The notes beneath the pieces are model-generated. The model was not told where the DNA came from, did no database searches, and saw only the letters and a program-made list of their open reading frames with translations. 64,000 nt of DNA from Streptomyces roseifaciens (GTDB lineage Bacteria; Actinomycetota; Actinomycetes; Streptomycetales; Streptomycetaceae): positions 1,811-65,810 of the forward strand of contig NZ_LNBE01000001.1 in the NCBI RefSeq assembly GCF_001445655.1, read 5' to 3'. Positions 27,568-36,405 of the stretch are shown here, piece after piece (positions within the stretch are counted from its first letter, which is position 1; each line of letters begins with the position of its first letter). A program made the position numbers and the translations under genes.

Positions 27568-29747
27568 TGCACCCGGTGGCCCTCGAACGGTGCTGCCCGG
27601 CGCTCGTGGGCGGTGACCGGGGGCAAGTGGGGGGCGTGGTTGACCAGTCGGGCGGAGTTTCCGACGACCGCGATGCTGCTGGTGTTGTGGAGCAGGGCCG
27701 CCAGGACCGGGCTCATCGTTCCGCCGGCGCCCGCGAGGAGTCCGATCAGGTTGACTCCGATGGCGAGTCCGTAGTTCTGGCGGACGACGCGCAGGGTGTG
27801 GCGGCTGAGTTCGACGACGGCGGCCACCTGACGCAGGTCGTTGCCGGCCAGGGCGATGTCGGCGGTCTCCAGCGCCACGTGGGAGGAGTGCTCGCCCATG
27901 GCGATGCCGACGTCGGCCAGGGCCAGGGCGGGGGCGTCGTTCGTCCCGTCGCCGACCATCGCGACCGTGTGCCCCTCGGCCCGGAGGTCGCGGATCAACT
28001 GGAGTTTGCCCTCGGGGAGGGCGTGGGCGTGCACTTCGGTGATGCCGAGGGCGTCGGCGACGACCTGGGCGGTCTCGGGCGCGTCGCCGGTCAGCAGGAC
28101 CAGCCGCGAGACGCCGAGGTCCCGCAGCTGCCGGACGACGGTCTCGGCGCCGTCCCGTACGGCGTCCGACACGCCGAGCATGCCGATGAGGTCCTGGTCG
28201 CGGGCCAGGCAGATGACGGTCTCGCCGCCGCTGCGCAGGCGCTCGGTCCAGCCCCGGGCGTTCTCGGTGAGCTCCACGCCGTGCCGGCGCAGGAGCGCGG
28301 GGCTGCCCACCAGCAGGCGTGTGCCGTCGAGTTCGGCGCGCATGCCCATGCCGAGGACGACCTCGCACGCCTGGTGGATGGGGATGTGGAGCCGCTCCTC
28401 CTCGGTGCGGGCCACGATGGCCTGGGCCAGGGGGTGCAGGGCGTGCAGTTCGCCGGAGGCGGCCAGGCTCAGGACCTCGTCGGCGGTGAACCTGTCGCTG
28501 AGGGTCACCACGCTGGTGACCAGCGGCCGCCCGAAGGTGAGGGTGCCGGTCTTGTCGAAGACGACGGCCGTGACCCGCCCGACGCCCTCGAGGTGGGTGC
28601 CGCCCTTGATGAGGGTGCCGCGGCGGGCCCCGTTGCCGATGGCGGCGCTGATGGCGGTCGGGGTGGCCAGGCCGGCCGCGCACGGGCAGGCGATGAGCAG
28701 CATGGTCATCGCGCGGCGCGCGTCCCGGGTGACGGCGTAGGTGAGCGTGGCCAGGGCGAAGGAGACGGGGACGAACCGCCGGGTGAAGCGGGCGGCCACG
28801 GTCTGGATCGGCGCCCGGTCCGTCTGGGCCTCCTCGACCCGGGTGATGATCCGCCCCACGGTGGTGTCCCGCCCGACCGAGGCCGCGCGGACGGTGAGCG
28901 AACCGGAGGTGAGGATCGTTCCGGCGTAGACGTGGGAGCCGGCGCGGGCGTAGACGGGCAGGGCCTCGCCGGTGACGGCCGCCTGGTCCACGAGCGCTTC
29001 CCCGGCGACGGCGTGCCCGTCCACGGGTATGCGGTGGTGCTCGTACACGGCGACCTCGTCCTCCGGCTCGACGTCCGCGAGCGCCACCTCGGCCTCGACG
29101 CCGTCCCGCACGAGCCAGACGCGTTCCTCGCCGATGGTGAGCAGCTCCTCGATGGCGCGTCGCGTGCGGCGCAGGGTCAGGGTCTGGAGGAACTCGCCGA
29201 TGTTGAGCAGCCACAGCACCGTGAGGGCGACGACGTTCTCGCGCAGGACGAGCGAGATGAGCGTCGCCGCGGTGACCAGGGTGTCGGTGCCGGGGGAGCT
29301 GCGGCCCCGGAGCGAGCGCAGGGCGCCGCGGAAGAAGGGCAGCCCGGTGAAGATCGTGACGGTGGCGGCGAACCCGGAGGAGCCGAAGGACAGGCGCGGC
29401 CGGCGCAGCAGGCGGCGCAGCGCGATGAGCGCGAGCACCGCGCCGCCGACGACCAGCCGGGCGACCTCACCGGTGGAGGAGTCGGGCAGGGAGCGGGTGG
29501 CCTTGACCGGCGCCGAAGCGGGTGGTGCCTCCTCCAGCGCCGCGACGAGCCGTGGGACGTCCAGGTCGTCCTGCGCCACCCAGATGACGACGCTCCCGGT
29601 GCGCGGGAAGACCCGCAGGGCACGGAAGCCGGGTACGCCCGCCAGCCGCTCGTCCACCTGGCCGGCGCTGCCGGGGCGGGCCCGCAGCCACGGCACGTCC
29701 AGCCGGGCACGGCCTGCTGCCACGGAGCGTACGACCACGCCGGACAT
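27564..29747 (-). CDS. CtpC-like metal-transporting P-type ATPase
   Basis: A 727-residue P1B-type ATPase that should export a divalent metal across the plasma membrane. Membrane metal motif CPCAAGLATPTA, phosphorylation motif DKTGTLTFGRP, TGDAPE, GDGTNDAPALALADVG and the HP motif (HALHPLAQAI) are all present. There is no N-terminal CxxC heavy-metal domain. The CPC context and following TAISAAIGNGARRG strongly resemble mycobacterial CtpC (zinc/manganese). The ATG at 29747 lies two bases after the stop of a PacL-like gene, the same pairing as mycobacterial pacL1-ctpC. Confidence 0.93.
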   Translation of the reverse strand: MSGVVVRSVAAGRARLDVPWLRARPGSAGQVDERLAGVPGFRALRVFPRTGSVVIWVAQDDLDVPRLVAALEEAPPASAPVKATRSLPDSSTGEVARLVVGGAVLALIALRRLLRRPRLSFGSSGFAATVTIFTGLPFFRGALRSLRGRSSPGTDTLVTAATLISLVLRENVVALTVLWLLNIGEFLQTLTLRRTRRAIEELLTIGEERVWLVRDGVEAEVALADVEPEDEVAVYEHHRIPVDGHAVAGEALVDQAAVTGEALPVYARAGSHVYAGTILTSGSLTVRAASVGRDTTVGRIITRVEEAQTDRAPIQTVAARFTRRFVPVSFALATLTYAVTRDARRAMTMLLIACPCAAGLATPTAISAAIGNGARRGTLIKGGTHLEGVGRVTAVVFDKTGTLTFGRPLVTSVVTLSDRFTADEVLSLAASGELHALHPLAQAIVARTEEERLHIPIHQACEVVLGMGMRAELDGTRLLVGSPALLRRHGVELTENARGWTERLRSGGETVICLARDQDLIGMLGVSDAVRDGAETVVRQLRDLGVSRLVLLTGDAPETAQVVADALGITEVHAHALPEGKLQLIRDLRAEGHTVAMVGDGTNDAPALALADVGIAMGEHSSHVALETADIALAGNDLRQVAAVVELSRHTLRVVRQNYGLAIGVNLIGLLAGAGGTMSPVLAALLHNTSSIAVVGNSARLVNHAPHLPPVTAHERRAAPFEGHRVQ

Positions 29748-29749
29748 GA

Positions 29750-30061
29750 TCAGTGCTCGTGTCCGTGGTCGTGGTCCTCGGTGCCGACCGCGGACGGGGG
29801 TGATGCCTCCTCGCCCAGCGTCGTGCGGGCCTCGGCGAGCATGTCCCCGGCCTTCAGCCGCGCTTCCTCGGCGGCGGAGGCGAGCCACCGGCCGGCCACG
29901 ATGCCGCCGGCGATGCCGCCCACGAGCGCCTTCCTGGCGGCGGGCTTCGCCTCCGGGAGACGTTTGGAGGCTCCTTGGATGATCAGTCCGCCCACCACCC
30001 CGGAGATGGCGTAGTGCGCGAGACGGCCGGCTGCGGCGCCGGCGAGAGCGACGGGGTGCAT
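29750..30061 (-). CDS. DUF1490 / PacL-like metallochaperone partner
   Basis: A 103-residue membrane-anchored small protein. An N-terminal glycine/alanine-rich hydrophobic segment (LAHYAISGVVGGLIIQG) is followed by an amphipathic KPAARKALVGG region and an acidic-histidine C-terminus EDHDHGHEH. Mycobacterial PacL proteins have this layout and end in a short Asp/His metal-binding motif; they scaffold CtpC-type pumps. The ATG at 30061 is chosen as the first Met of the conserved region. It sits immediately upstream of the CtpC-like pump and probably hands zinc to it. Confidence 0.85.
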   Translation of the reverse strand: MHPVALAGAAAGRLAHYAISGVVGGLIIQGASKRLPEAKPAARKALVGGIAGGIVAGRWLASAAEEARLKAGDMLAEARTTLGEEASPPSAVGTEDHDHGHEH

Positions 30062-30135
30062 GGAGCGCTCCTTCCGTACCTGCCGGGACAGGGCTGTTCG
30101 GAGTCTCGTGTCCAGTGTGCGCCTGATCGATGGCC

Positions 30136-30189
30136 GAGGCATACGAGGCGTACAAGGTGTAGGAGGCACACGAGGCGTACGAGGCCTTG
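30136..30189. repeat. Six 9-bp tandem repeats (GAGGCNTAC type) upstream of the pacL-ctpC pair
   Basis: Six consecutive 9-base units (GAGGCATAC, GAGGCGTAC, AAGGTGTAG, GAGGCACAC, GAGGCGTAC, GAGGCCTTG) occupy 54 bp, in the gap between the importer permease stop and the PacL-like start. They lie 75-130 bp before that start, a promoter-proximal position. Slippage is one explanation; an array of direct-repeat binding sites is another. Confidence 0.75.
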
Positions 30190-30223
30190 GCGTCGGCGGC
30201 AGCCGCTCCGGCTCCGTGGCGCG

Positions 30224-31129
30224 TCAGGCCACGGCGGTCCGGCGCGCGCCCGCGAGACGGCAGCCGAGGTAGATCGCGAAGGAGATCGTCGTGACGTACG
30301 GGCTGACCGGCAGCGTGCTGCCGAGGGCGAGCAGGAGACCGCCCTCCATCGACACCAGCGCGAAAGTGACGCTGAGCAGCGGCAGCACCACGGGCGACGC
30401 CGTGACGCGCGCGGCGGCGGCCGCCGGGGTCACGAGGAGCGAAAGGACCAGCAGCGCTCCGACGATCTGTACGCACAGAGCCACGGCGAGGCCGAGGACG
30501 AGCATGAACGCGAGGGACAGGGCCCGCACCGGCACGCCCCGGGCCGCGGCCACCTCCGGATCGGCGCTGGCGAACGTCAGCGGCCTCCACATGATCGCGA
30601 GAACGACGAGCACCACGGCGGACGTGCCGACGAGCCACGCCGTCTGCGGGGTGGCGACGGCGACGATCTGGCCGGTCAGGACGCCGAACTTGTTCGCCGC
30701 ACGGCCTTTGTAGAGCGACAGGAACAGCACGCCGAGGCCGAGACCGAAGGGCATGATGATGCCGATCACCGCATTGCGGTCGCGCGCCCGGACCCCCAGG
30801 GCGCCGATGGTTCCCGCGGCCAGGAGCGAGCCGACGATGGACCCGGCCACGATATTCATCCCCAGGAACAGCGCGGCCGACGCTCCCGCGAAGGACAGTT
30901 CACTGATGCCGTGCACGGCGAACGGCAGGTCCCGCATGACGACGAAGACCCCGGCCAGGCCGCCGACCAGCCCGAGCAGAGCTCCGGCGAGCAGCGCATC
31001 CTGGGCGAGTGCGAGCAGCTCGCCGTAGTGGTCGAAGCCGAAGATCTGACCCAGGATGCCGGTGTCCTGCTCGCCGTCGGCGAGCACACGGCCGACCGCG
31101 CAGCCTCCGGGACGGGCGCAGCCGGTCAC
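30224..31129 (-). CDS. znuB: Zinc/manganese ABC importer permease (ABC-3 family)
   Basis: A 301-residue integral membrane protein of the ABC-3 family. It has about eight hydrophobic segments and the FAVHGISELSFAGASAAL segment conserved in ZnuB/MntB. The GTG start at 31129 is fixed by a GTGA overlap with the ATPase gene stop. It is the third gene of a binding protein-ATPase-permease operon. Zinc is the usual substrate of the family, with manganese possible. Confidence 0.92.
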   Translation of the reverse strand: MTGCARPGGCAVGRVLADGEQDTGILGQIFGFDHYGELLALAQDALLAGALLGLVGGLAGVFVVMRDLPFAVHGISELSFAGASAALFLGMNIVAGSIVGSLLAAGTIGALGVRARDRNAVIGIIMPFGLGLGVLFLSLYKGRAANKFGVLTGQIVAVATPQTAWLVGTSAVVLVVLAIMWRPLTFASADPEVAAARGVPVRALSLAFMLVLGLAVALCVQIVGALLVLSLLVTPAAAAARVTASPVVLPLLSVTFALVSMEGGLLLALGSTLPVSPYVTTISFAIYLGCRLAGARRTAVA

Positions 31130-31992
31130 GGCGGCGCACCATTGCCCGGCCCGCTGCCGTCCGGCCTGGTGTTGTCCGTGCCGCCCGCATGGTTGTGCAC
31201 GGTGCTGTCGTCCGGGGCTCCGGCGACGACGATCCGGTCCCGCACCCGCACCACGTCGACGCGGGTGCCGTACAGCCGGGACAGGGTCGCCGAGGTCATC
31301 ACCTCGTCCGGCGGGCCGATGCGGAATCCTCCCCGGGCCAGGTACAGGACCCGGTCCACCATGCTCAGCACCGGGTTGATCTCGTGCGTCACGAACACCA
31401 CCGCGGTGCCGGCGGAGCGGCGCCGCCGGTCCACCAGCGCGGTGACCGAGCGCTGGTGGTGCAGGTCCAGGGAGAGCAGCGGCTCGTCGCAGAGCAGGAT
31501 CCGCGGGTCGGTGGCAAGGGCCTGGGCGATCCGCACGCACTGCAGCTCACCGCCGGAGAGACGGCCGAGCGGCACGTCCGCGTACGCCGTCGCCCCGACC
31601 ACCTCCAGCAGCTCGTTCACCCGGCTGCGGGTGGCGGCGGAGGCGGGCCGGGGGCCCCAGCGGTGGCCGTCCAGGCCGAGCCGCACCAGGTCACGCGCCC
31701 GCAGCGCCGTGACGGCGGGCAGGGTCTTGTGCTGCGGCACGTAGCCGATGCGCCTGCTGCCGTTGTGCGGGGGCCCGCCCAGCACGATCACCGATCCTGC
31801 GGTGAGGGGCTGCCGGCCCAGGAGGACCCTCAGCAGGCTGGTCTTGCCGGAGCCGTTCGGTCCCAGCACCGCGAGGAACTCCCCGGGCCGCATGTCGAAG
31901 GTCAGGCCGCGCCACAGCAGTTTCGGGCCGTAGGCCAGCTCGGCGCCGCGCAGGCTGACCACCGGCGCGGGGGATCGGTCGCGGCTCGTCAC
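31126..31992 (-). CDS. znuC: Zinc/manganese ABC importer ATPase
   Basis: A 288-residue ABC ATPase. Walker A is GPNGSGKTS, the signature is RLSGGELQCVRIAQAL, Walker B is ILLCDEPLLSLD, and the switch His is in VTHEINPVL. A C-terminal extension of about 50 residues ends in VHNHAGGTDNTRPDGSGPG, which contains two His that could sense metal. The GTG start at 31992 overlaps the binding-protein stop. Confidence 0.93.
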   Translation of the reverse strand: MTSRDRSPAPVVSLRGAELAYGPKLLWRGLTFDMRPGEFLAVLGPNGSGKTSLLRVLLGRQPLTAGSVIVLGGPPHNGSRRIGYVPQHKTLPAVTALRARDLVRLGLDGHRWGPRPASAATRSRVNELLEVVGATAYADVPLGRLSGGELQCVRIAQALATDPRILLCDEPLLSLDLHHQRSVTALVDRRRRSAGTAVVFVTHEINPVLSMVDRVLYLARGGFRIGPPDEVMTSATLSRLYGTRVDVVRVRDRIVVAGAPDDSTVHNHAGGTDNTRPDGSGPGNGAPP

Positions 31993-32921
31993 GAGTCCAG
32001 GGCCTTCCCGAGCGCGTCCACGTTGGCCCGCATCCAGCCGGTGTAGTCCTGGCCGCGGGGCAGGGTCTCGGTCACCGGGACCACCGGGATGCCGTTGTCC
32101 CGCGCGGTCCGCTCGGCCTTCTCCGTCGGCGGCCCGGCCGTCTGCTCGTTGACGACCAGGGCCTCCACGCGCTTTCCGGTGAGGAGCCCGAGCATCTGCC
32201 GCATGGCGCTCGGGGAGACCTCGCTGCCCTCCTCGACGGCCTCGCTGAATTCCGCCGGTGTGCTGTTCCGCAGCCCGCACGCCTCGGTCAGGTAGAGCGG
32301 CACCGGCTCGGTGACCGCCACGGCGGCGCCAGGGTGCTCCGCCTTGATACGGGCCTCCGCGGCGCGCAGAGGGGCCAGCTTGTCGTTGAAGGCCCTGGCG
32401 TTCCGCCGGAAGAGGTCGCCGTCGCCGGGGGAGGCCTTCGCGAGGGCGTCGGCGATGCGGTCGGCGAGCCGGCCGGCCGTGGTGAGGTCGTACCAGACGT
32501 GCTCGTTGAGCTCGCCGCCCGCCGGGGCCGTCTTCCCCGAGACCTGTACTGCGTTGATGACCTCGGCCGACGCGTTCTTCGCGGTACGGAGCATCCTGCC
32601 GACGAAATCGTCGTAACCGCCGCCGTTCTCGACGACGACGCGCGCTCTGGACAGCGCCAGCTGGTTCCGGGCGCCGGCTTCGTAGGAGTGCGGGTCCTGG
32701 GCGGGGTCGTCGATGAGCGAGACGACGTCGGCCTTGTCGCCCCCGACCTGCCGCACGATGTCCCCGTACACGTTCGTGGACGCCACCACCCGTACGGCGG
32801 ACGCCGGGGCGGCGCTGCCCGTACCGGTGGCGGGCCCGGACCCCGCTCCACCGCCGCAGCCGGAGGCCGCCGCCGTGCACAGCACGGCGAGGAGGACCGG
32901 TGCAGGGGCCCGCATCCGCAT
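31989..32921 (-). CDS. znuA: Metal-binding lipoprotein of the ZnuA/TroA family
   Basis: A 310-residue cluster A-I substrate-binding lipoprotein. The signal peptide ends in AASGC with acylated Cys22. Metal ligands expected for the family appear as His in DPHSYEAG and His in NEHVWYDL, then acidic residues in VTEPVPLYLTEACG and VVNEQTAG. There is no His-rich loop between the lobes, so high-affinity zinc capture is less certain and manganese is possible. A GATAAC hexamer lies 25-30 bp upstream of the ATG; I could not identify a convincing Zur box. Confidence 0.92.
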   Translation of the reverse strand: MRMRAPAPVLLAVLCTAAASGCGGGAGSGPATGTGSAAPASAVRVVASTNVYGDIVRQVGGDKADVVSLIDDPAQDPHSYEAGARNQLALSRARVVVENGGGYDDFVGRMLRTAKNASAEVINAVQVSGKTAPAGGELNEHVWYDLTTAGRLADRIADALAKASPGDGDLFRRNARAFNDKLAPLRAAEARIKAEHPGAAVAVTEPVPLYLTEACGLRNSTPAEFSEAVEEGSEVSPSAMRQMLGLLTGKRVEALVVNEQTAGPPTEKAERTARDNGIPVVPVTETLPRGQDYTGWMRANVDALGKALDS

Positions 32922-33153
32922 ACGCGTCCTCCGGGAACAGAGGAAACCGGAACGGTTATCACCTCATTGTCCCCGCGTAGCCGCGTGCCTTCCAGCGGAG
33001 GGCTCCGGGACCGTGGCGACGGAGTTGGTAATGGGATCCAATTTTACGTAGCGCGGCCCGGGCATCGAAGGACGACGCGCAGGCCGCCCTGTGATCGTCC
33101 GGTTCGCGTCGCCGGGGGCGACGTCGTGGGCGGTGTCGGTCAGATGCTGTTCT

Positions 33154-33444
33154 TCACCGCTGATCGAGGGCGGCCCGGGCCCGCCGTTCGATGAAGATCA
33201 GGACGTAGTCCCGGATGCGGGCGTCGCGCATGCTGTCCTCGGCCGTACGGACGGCCGCCTCGACGACCGAGGCCGGGAGGGTGCCGTAGCGGCTTGTCAG
33301 TCGCTCGGTGAGGGCGGCTATTTCGCGGCGCTCGTGCTCCTGGCGGCTGGTGTCCGGGCCGCTCGCGGTCTGTCCGTTCATGACCGGTGCTCCGGGATCC
33401 GCCGGGCTTCCGGACGGTGTGTCGGCACTGTGGGCCGTGGTCAT
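33154..33444 (-). CDS. Small protein with three-helix bundle dimerisation domain
   Basis: A 96-residue protein. A disordered, proline/serine-rich N-terminus of about 32 residues is followed by a helical domain (EIAALTERLTSRYGTLPASV, then VEAAVRTAEDSMRDARIRDY, then VLIFIERRARAAL). This resembles the actinobacterial three-helix bundle/DUF3562 family, small soluble proteins of unknown function. The ATG at 33444 follows a purine-rich stretch. It is monocistronic; the 145 bp to the next gene show nothing clear. Confidence 0.75.
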   Translation of the reverse strand: MTTAHSADTPSGSPADPGAPVMNGQTASGPDTSRQEHERREIAALTERLTSRYGTLPASVVEAAVRTAEDSMRDARIRDYVLIFIERRARAALDQR

Positions 33445-33590
33445 ATCCCCATGGTCCCGTGCCCGTCGGGCCGGGACCACAACGAGAGGGCAAATTGGAT
33501 CCGAAGAACAGCGAACGGTGCAAGGGCCGGCCGTTCCGGCCTCGCTCGACGGGCTGATCGCACGCCGTCCAGCCGACGGCTCGCGCGAAG

Positions 33591-34580
33591 TCAGGGCACG
33601 ACCACGATCTTCTGGCCTTCGCCCGAGGCGAATCGCTCGATGGCTTCCGGATAGTGTTCGAGCGGCAGGCGGTGAGTGATGAACACTGCCGGATCGAGGA
33701 CGCCGGCGGCGAAGAGGCCGGCCGCGCGTTCGTAGCTGTGGAGGACCGCCATCGAGCCGGTGATGGTGATCTCGTGGCTGTAGACGCGGTGCGGCTCGAT
33801 GACCGCGGTGGTCGTGGCAGCGCTGACACCGAACTGCAGGAACGTGCCGGCCTTGGCGATCCGTCGCAGGCCGTCCTGGATGGCGGCCGCGTCGCCGGTG
33901 GCGTCGATGACCACGTCCCAGCCCCGGGGCTGGTCCAGTTCCTCCGCCGAGCGCGCGGCACGGGTGCAGCCCAGGGATCCTGCGGTGGCGAGCCGGGCGG
34001 GGTTGATCTCCACGATGTCCACGGAGGCGGCGCCGGTGCGTTTGGCCAGCTCCAGCATCATCAGGCCCATCGTGCCCGCACCGTAGATGAGGACCTCGGC
34101 TCCGAGGCGGCTGCCGAGCACGTCGTAGCCGCGCACCGCGCAGGAGAGCGGCTCGATCAGCGGTGCGTCCCGCGTGTCGACGTGCTCGGGCAGCCGAGCG
34201 CAGTTGGCCGCCGGGGCGACGGCGTACTCCGCGGCACCGCCCGGGACGGTGACGCCGAGAGCGCCCCGGCGGTCGCAGAGATTGCCTCGGCCGAGGCGAC
34301 AGTAGCGACATTCCTGGCAGTAGAGCGACGGGTCGACGGCCACGCGATCGCCGACGGCGAGCCCGGTGACGCGCGTGCCGGTGGCGACGATCTCCCCGGC
34401 GAACTCGTGCCCGGGCACGATGGGCAGCAGTGCACCGCACTCGCCTTGGAGGATGTGCAGGTCGGTGCCGCACAGGCCGCACGCGGCGACGCCGATCACG
34501 ACGTCGCGGGGACCGGGGGTCGGGTCGCTCAGCGTGGTGAGACGGATCCGGCCGGGGGCTTCGATGAGGACGGCCCTCAT
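33591..34580 (-). CDS. Zinc-dependent polyol/alcohol dehydrogenase (MDR family)
   Basis: A 329-residue medium-chain dehydrogenase. The catalytic zinc site is ACGLCGTDLH with GHEFAGEI. The structural zinc cysteines lie in CQECRYCRLGRGNLC, and the nucleotide motif is YGAGTMGLMML. The closest character is sorbitol/threonine-type dehydrogenases. It overlaps the permease gene by four bases at the end of a polyol-type uptake operon, so it probably oxidises the imported sugar alcohol. Confidence 0.9.
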   Translation of the reverse strand: MRAVLIEAPGRIRLTTLSDPTPGPRDVVIGVAACGLCGTDLHILQGECGALLPIVPGHEFAGEIVATGTRVTGLAVGDRVAVDPSLYCQECRYCRLGRGNLCDRRGALGVTVPGGAAEYAVAPAANCARLPEHVDTRDAPLIEPLSCAVRGYDVLGSRLGAEVLIYGAGTMGLMMLELAKRTGAASVDIVEINPARLATAGSLGCTRAARSAEELDQPRGWDVVIDATGDAAAIQDGLRRIAKAGTFLQFGVSAATTTAVIEPHRVYSHEITITGSMAVLHSYERAAGLFAAGVLDPAVFITHRLPLEHYPEAIERFASGEGQKIVVVP

Positions 34581-35434
34581 TTCACGGCTCCTAAGGAGAG
34601 GCCCTGGACGAGCTTGTCCTGGGCGGCGAGGCCGGCGGCCAGCACCGGCAGCGAGACGACGACCGAGGCGGCGCAGAGCTGGGCGAGGAACAAGCCCTCG
34701 CCGGTGATGAATCCTGTCAGGAACACGGGGGCGGTCTGCGCGGTCACCGATGTGAGTACCTGGGCGAGGAGCAGCTCGTTCCAGCTGAGGATGCAGCAGA
34801 TCAGCGCGGTCGCGGCGATGCCGGGAGCGAGGACGGGGACGAGGACGCGGGCGAGGATCGTGGGGAGCCGGGCTCCGTCGACGCGGGCGGCCTCGACGAT
34901 GGAGACGGGGACGTCCGCAAGGAAGGACTGCGTCATCCATACGGCGATCGGCAGGTTCATGGAGGTGTGGAGGACGGCCATCAGCCAGACGTTGTCGAGC
35001 AGGCCGGTGTTCCTGGCGAACAGATACACCGGCAGCAGGCCGGCCACGACCGGCAGCATCTTCGTGGAGAGGAAGAAGAAGAGCGTGTCCCGCCAGCCAC
35101 GCACAGGGCGGACGGACAGCGCGTATGCGGCCGGCAAGGCCAGGAGCAGCACCCACGTCGTCGATGTCACGGCGACCGTAGTGGAGTTGATCAGAGATGG
35201 CCAGGGGCTCGCTCCTCCGCCGGAGCCGAAGAACGCGCGGTAGCCGTCCAAGCCGAGCGATGCGGCCACCGCGGGCGGATTGACGGCCGCGTCGGCCTCG
35301 GAGTGCAGTGACGTGAGGAACATCCAGGCCACGGGCAGGAAGAAGACGATGCCGGCCAGCCAGGCCAGCAGCCCCAGGAACACCCGCCCGTGCCGGCCGT
35401 GGCGGCGCACGGGAGCGGTGGTGACGGCGGTCAT
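34577..35434 (-). CDS. Carbohydrate ABC permease (MalG-like)
   Basis: A 285-residue inner-membrane permease with six hydrophobic segments and the EAA loop EAARVDGARLPTILARVLVP, which docks the ATPase. Gene order with a lipoprotein, a second permease and a dehydrogenase marks a carbohydrate uptake type-1 transporter. No ATPase gene is in the operon. In Streptomyces a shared MsiK-type ATPase commonly serves such systems. Start fixed by the ATGA overlap. Confidence 0.92.
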   Translation of the reverse strand: MTAVTTAPVRRHGRHGRVFLGLLAWLAGIVFFLPVAWMFLTSLHSEADAAVNPPAVAASLGLDGYRAFFGSGGGASPWPSLINSTTVAVTSTTWVLLLALPAAYALSVRPVRGWRDTLFFFLSTKMLPVVAGLLPVYLFARNTGLLDNVWLMAVLHTSMNLPIAVWMTQSFLADVPVSIVEAARVDGARLPTILARVLVPVLAPGIAATALICCILSWNELLLAQVLTSVTAQTAPVFLTGFITGEGLFLAQLCAASVVVSLPVLAAGLAAQDKLVQGLSLGAVK

Positions 35435-36405
35435 CCGCGGGACGCCTCCCCCCGGAGCAGCGACGAGACGACGCGCAGCGCCACGGCGGCGATGACGAGG
35501 GAGCCGAGGACGACGAGCACTCCGGCCGCGGACGCCTGCCCGTACTCGTGGGCCTGGTAGAAGATCTGGTAGACGGTGTACGGGAGGTTGGCGGTGCCCA
35601 GGCTCCCCGAGGTGATCGTGAACACGGCGTCGAAGTTCTGGACGATGTGGACGGAGCCCAGCAGCGCGCCCAGTTCGAGATACCGACGCAGGTGAGGCAG
35701 CGTCAGATAGCGGAAGATCTGCGCCTCGCTCGCGCCGTCCATCCTGGCGGCCTCCATGCTCTCCGGTGACCTGCTGCGCAGCCCGGCCAGCACGATCAGC
35801 ATCATGAACGGGGTCCACTGCCACACCAGCGCGGTGCCCACCGCGATCAGCGGGGCGGTGGAGATCCAGTCCGGCTGTGGCGCGTCACCGTCGCCGACGA
35901 GCCGGGCCGCCCAGGTGAGCGCACCGTTGAGCAGGCCGTACTCCGGGTTGAGGAGCAGGTGCTTCCAGAGCAGCGCCGCTGCGACGGGCACCAGGAGGAA
36001 CGGGGTGATCAGCATGGTGCGCACCAGCGCCCTGCCGGGGAAGCGGCGGTCGAGCAGCAGCGCCAATGCCAGTCCCAGGACCAGGGCGGCGGCGACCACG
36101 GAGGCCGTGAGGACCGTGGTGGTGACGACCGCGTCGCGTACCGCGGTGTCGCCGAGCACCGCGGCGTAGTTGTCGAGGCCGATGAAGCGCCGGCCACCCG
36201 GGTGGAACGCGTTCCAGTCGAAGAGGGACAGCACGAGGGTCGCCACGAAGGGCAGTTGAGTGACAGCGATCACGAACACCAGGGCGGGCAGCAGCGGGGC
36301 ACGGACGGCCCAGGAACTCGTCCCGCGCTTCCGGCGCCGACGCGCGGCGCCACGCGGTGGGTTGCCTGTGCGGGCCGCGGCGCCTGCCGTGACGGGGGCG
36401 GTCAT
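35431..36405 (-). CDS. Carbohydrate ABC permease (MalF-like)
   Basis: A 324-residue permease with an Arg-rich cytoplasmic N-terminus (residues 13-30), six membrane segments and EAA motif EAARMDGASEAQIFRYLTLP. It pairs with the downstream MalG-like permease to form the translocation channel. ATGA overlaps on both sides tie it to the binding protein and the second permease. Confidence 0.92.
   Translation of the reverse strand: MTAPVTAGAAARTGNPPRGAARRRRKRGTSSWAVRAPLLPALVFVIAVTQLPFVATLVLSLFDWNAFHPGGRRFIGLDNYAAVLGDTAVRDAVVTTTVLTASVVAAALVLGLALALLLDRRFPGRALVRTMLITPFLLVPVAAALLWKHLLLNPEYGLLNGALTWAARLVGDGDAPQPDWISTAPLIAVGTALVWQWTPFMMLIVLAGLRSRSPESMEAARMDGASEAQIFRYLTLPHLRRYLELGALLGSVHIVQNFDAVFTITSGSLGTANLPYTVYQIFYQAHEYGQASAAGVLVVLGSLVIAAVALRVVSSLLRGEASRG

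Noticed and set aside
30136..30189. CRISPR array at the 9-bp repeats
   Set aside because: Units are far too short, have no spacers, and no cas genes are present anywhere in the window.
32922..33153. Zur box upstream of the zinc importer
   Set aside because: The region holds a GATAAC hexamer and AT-richer patches, but no convincing TGAAAATGATTTTCA-like palindrome.
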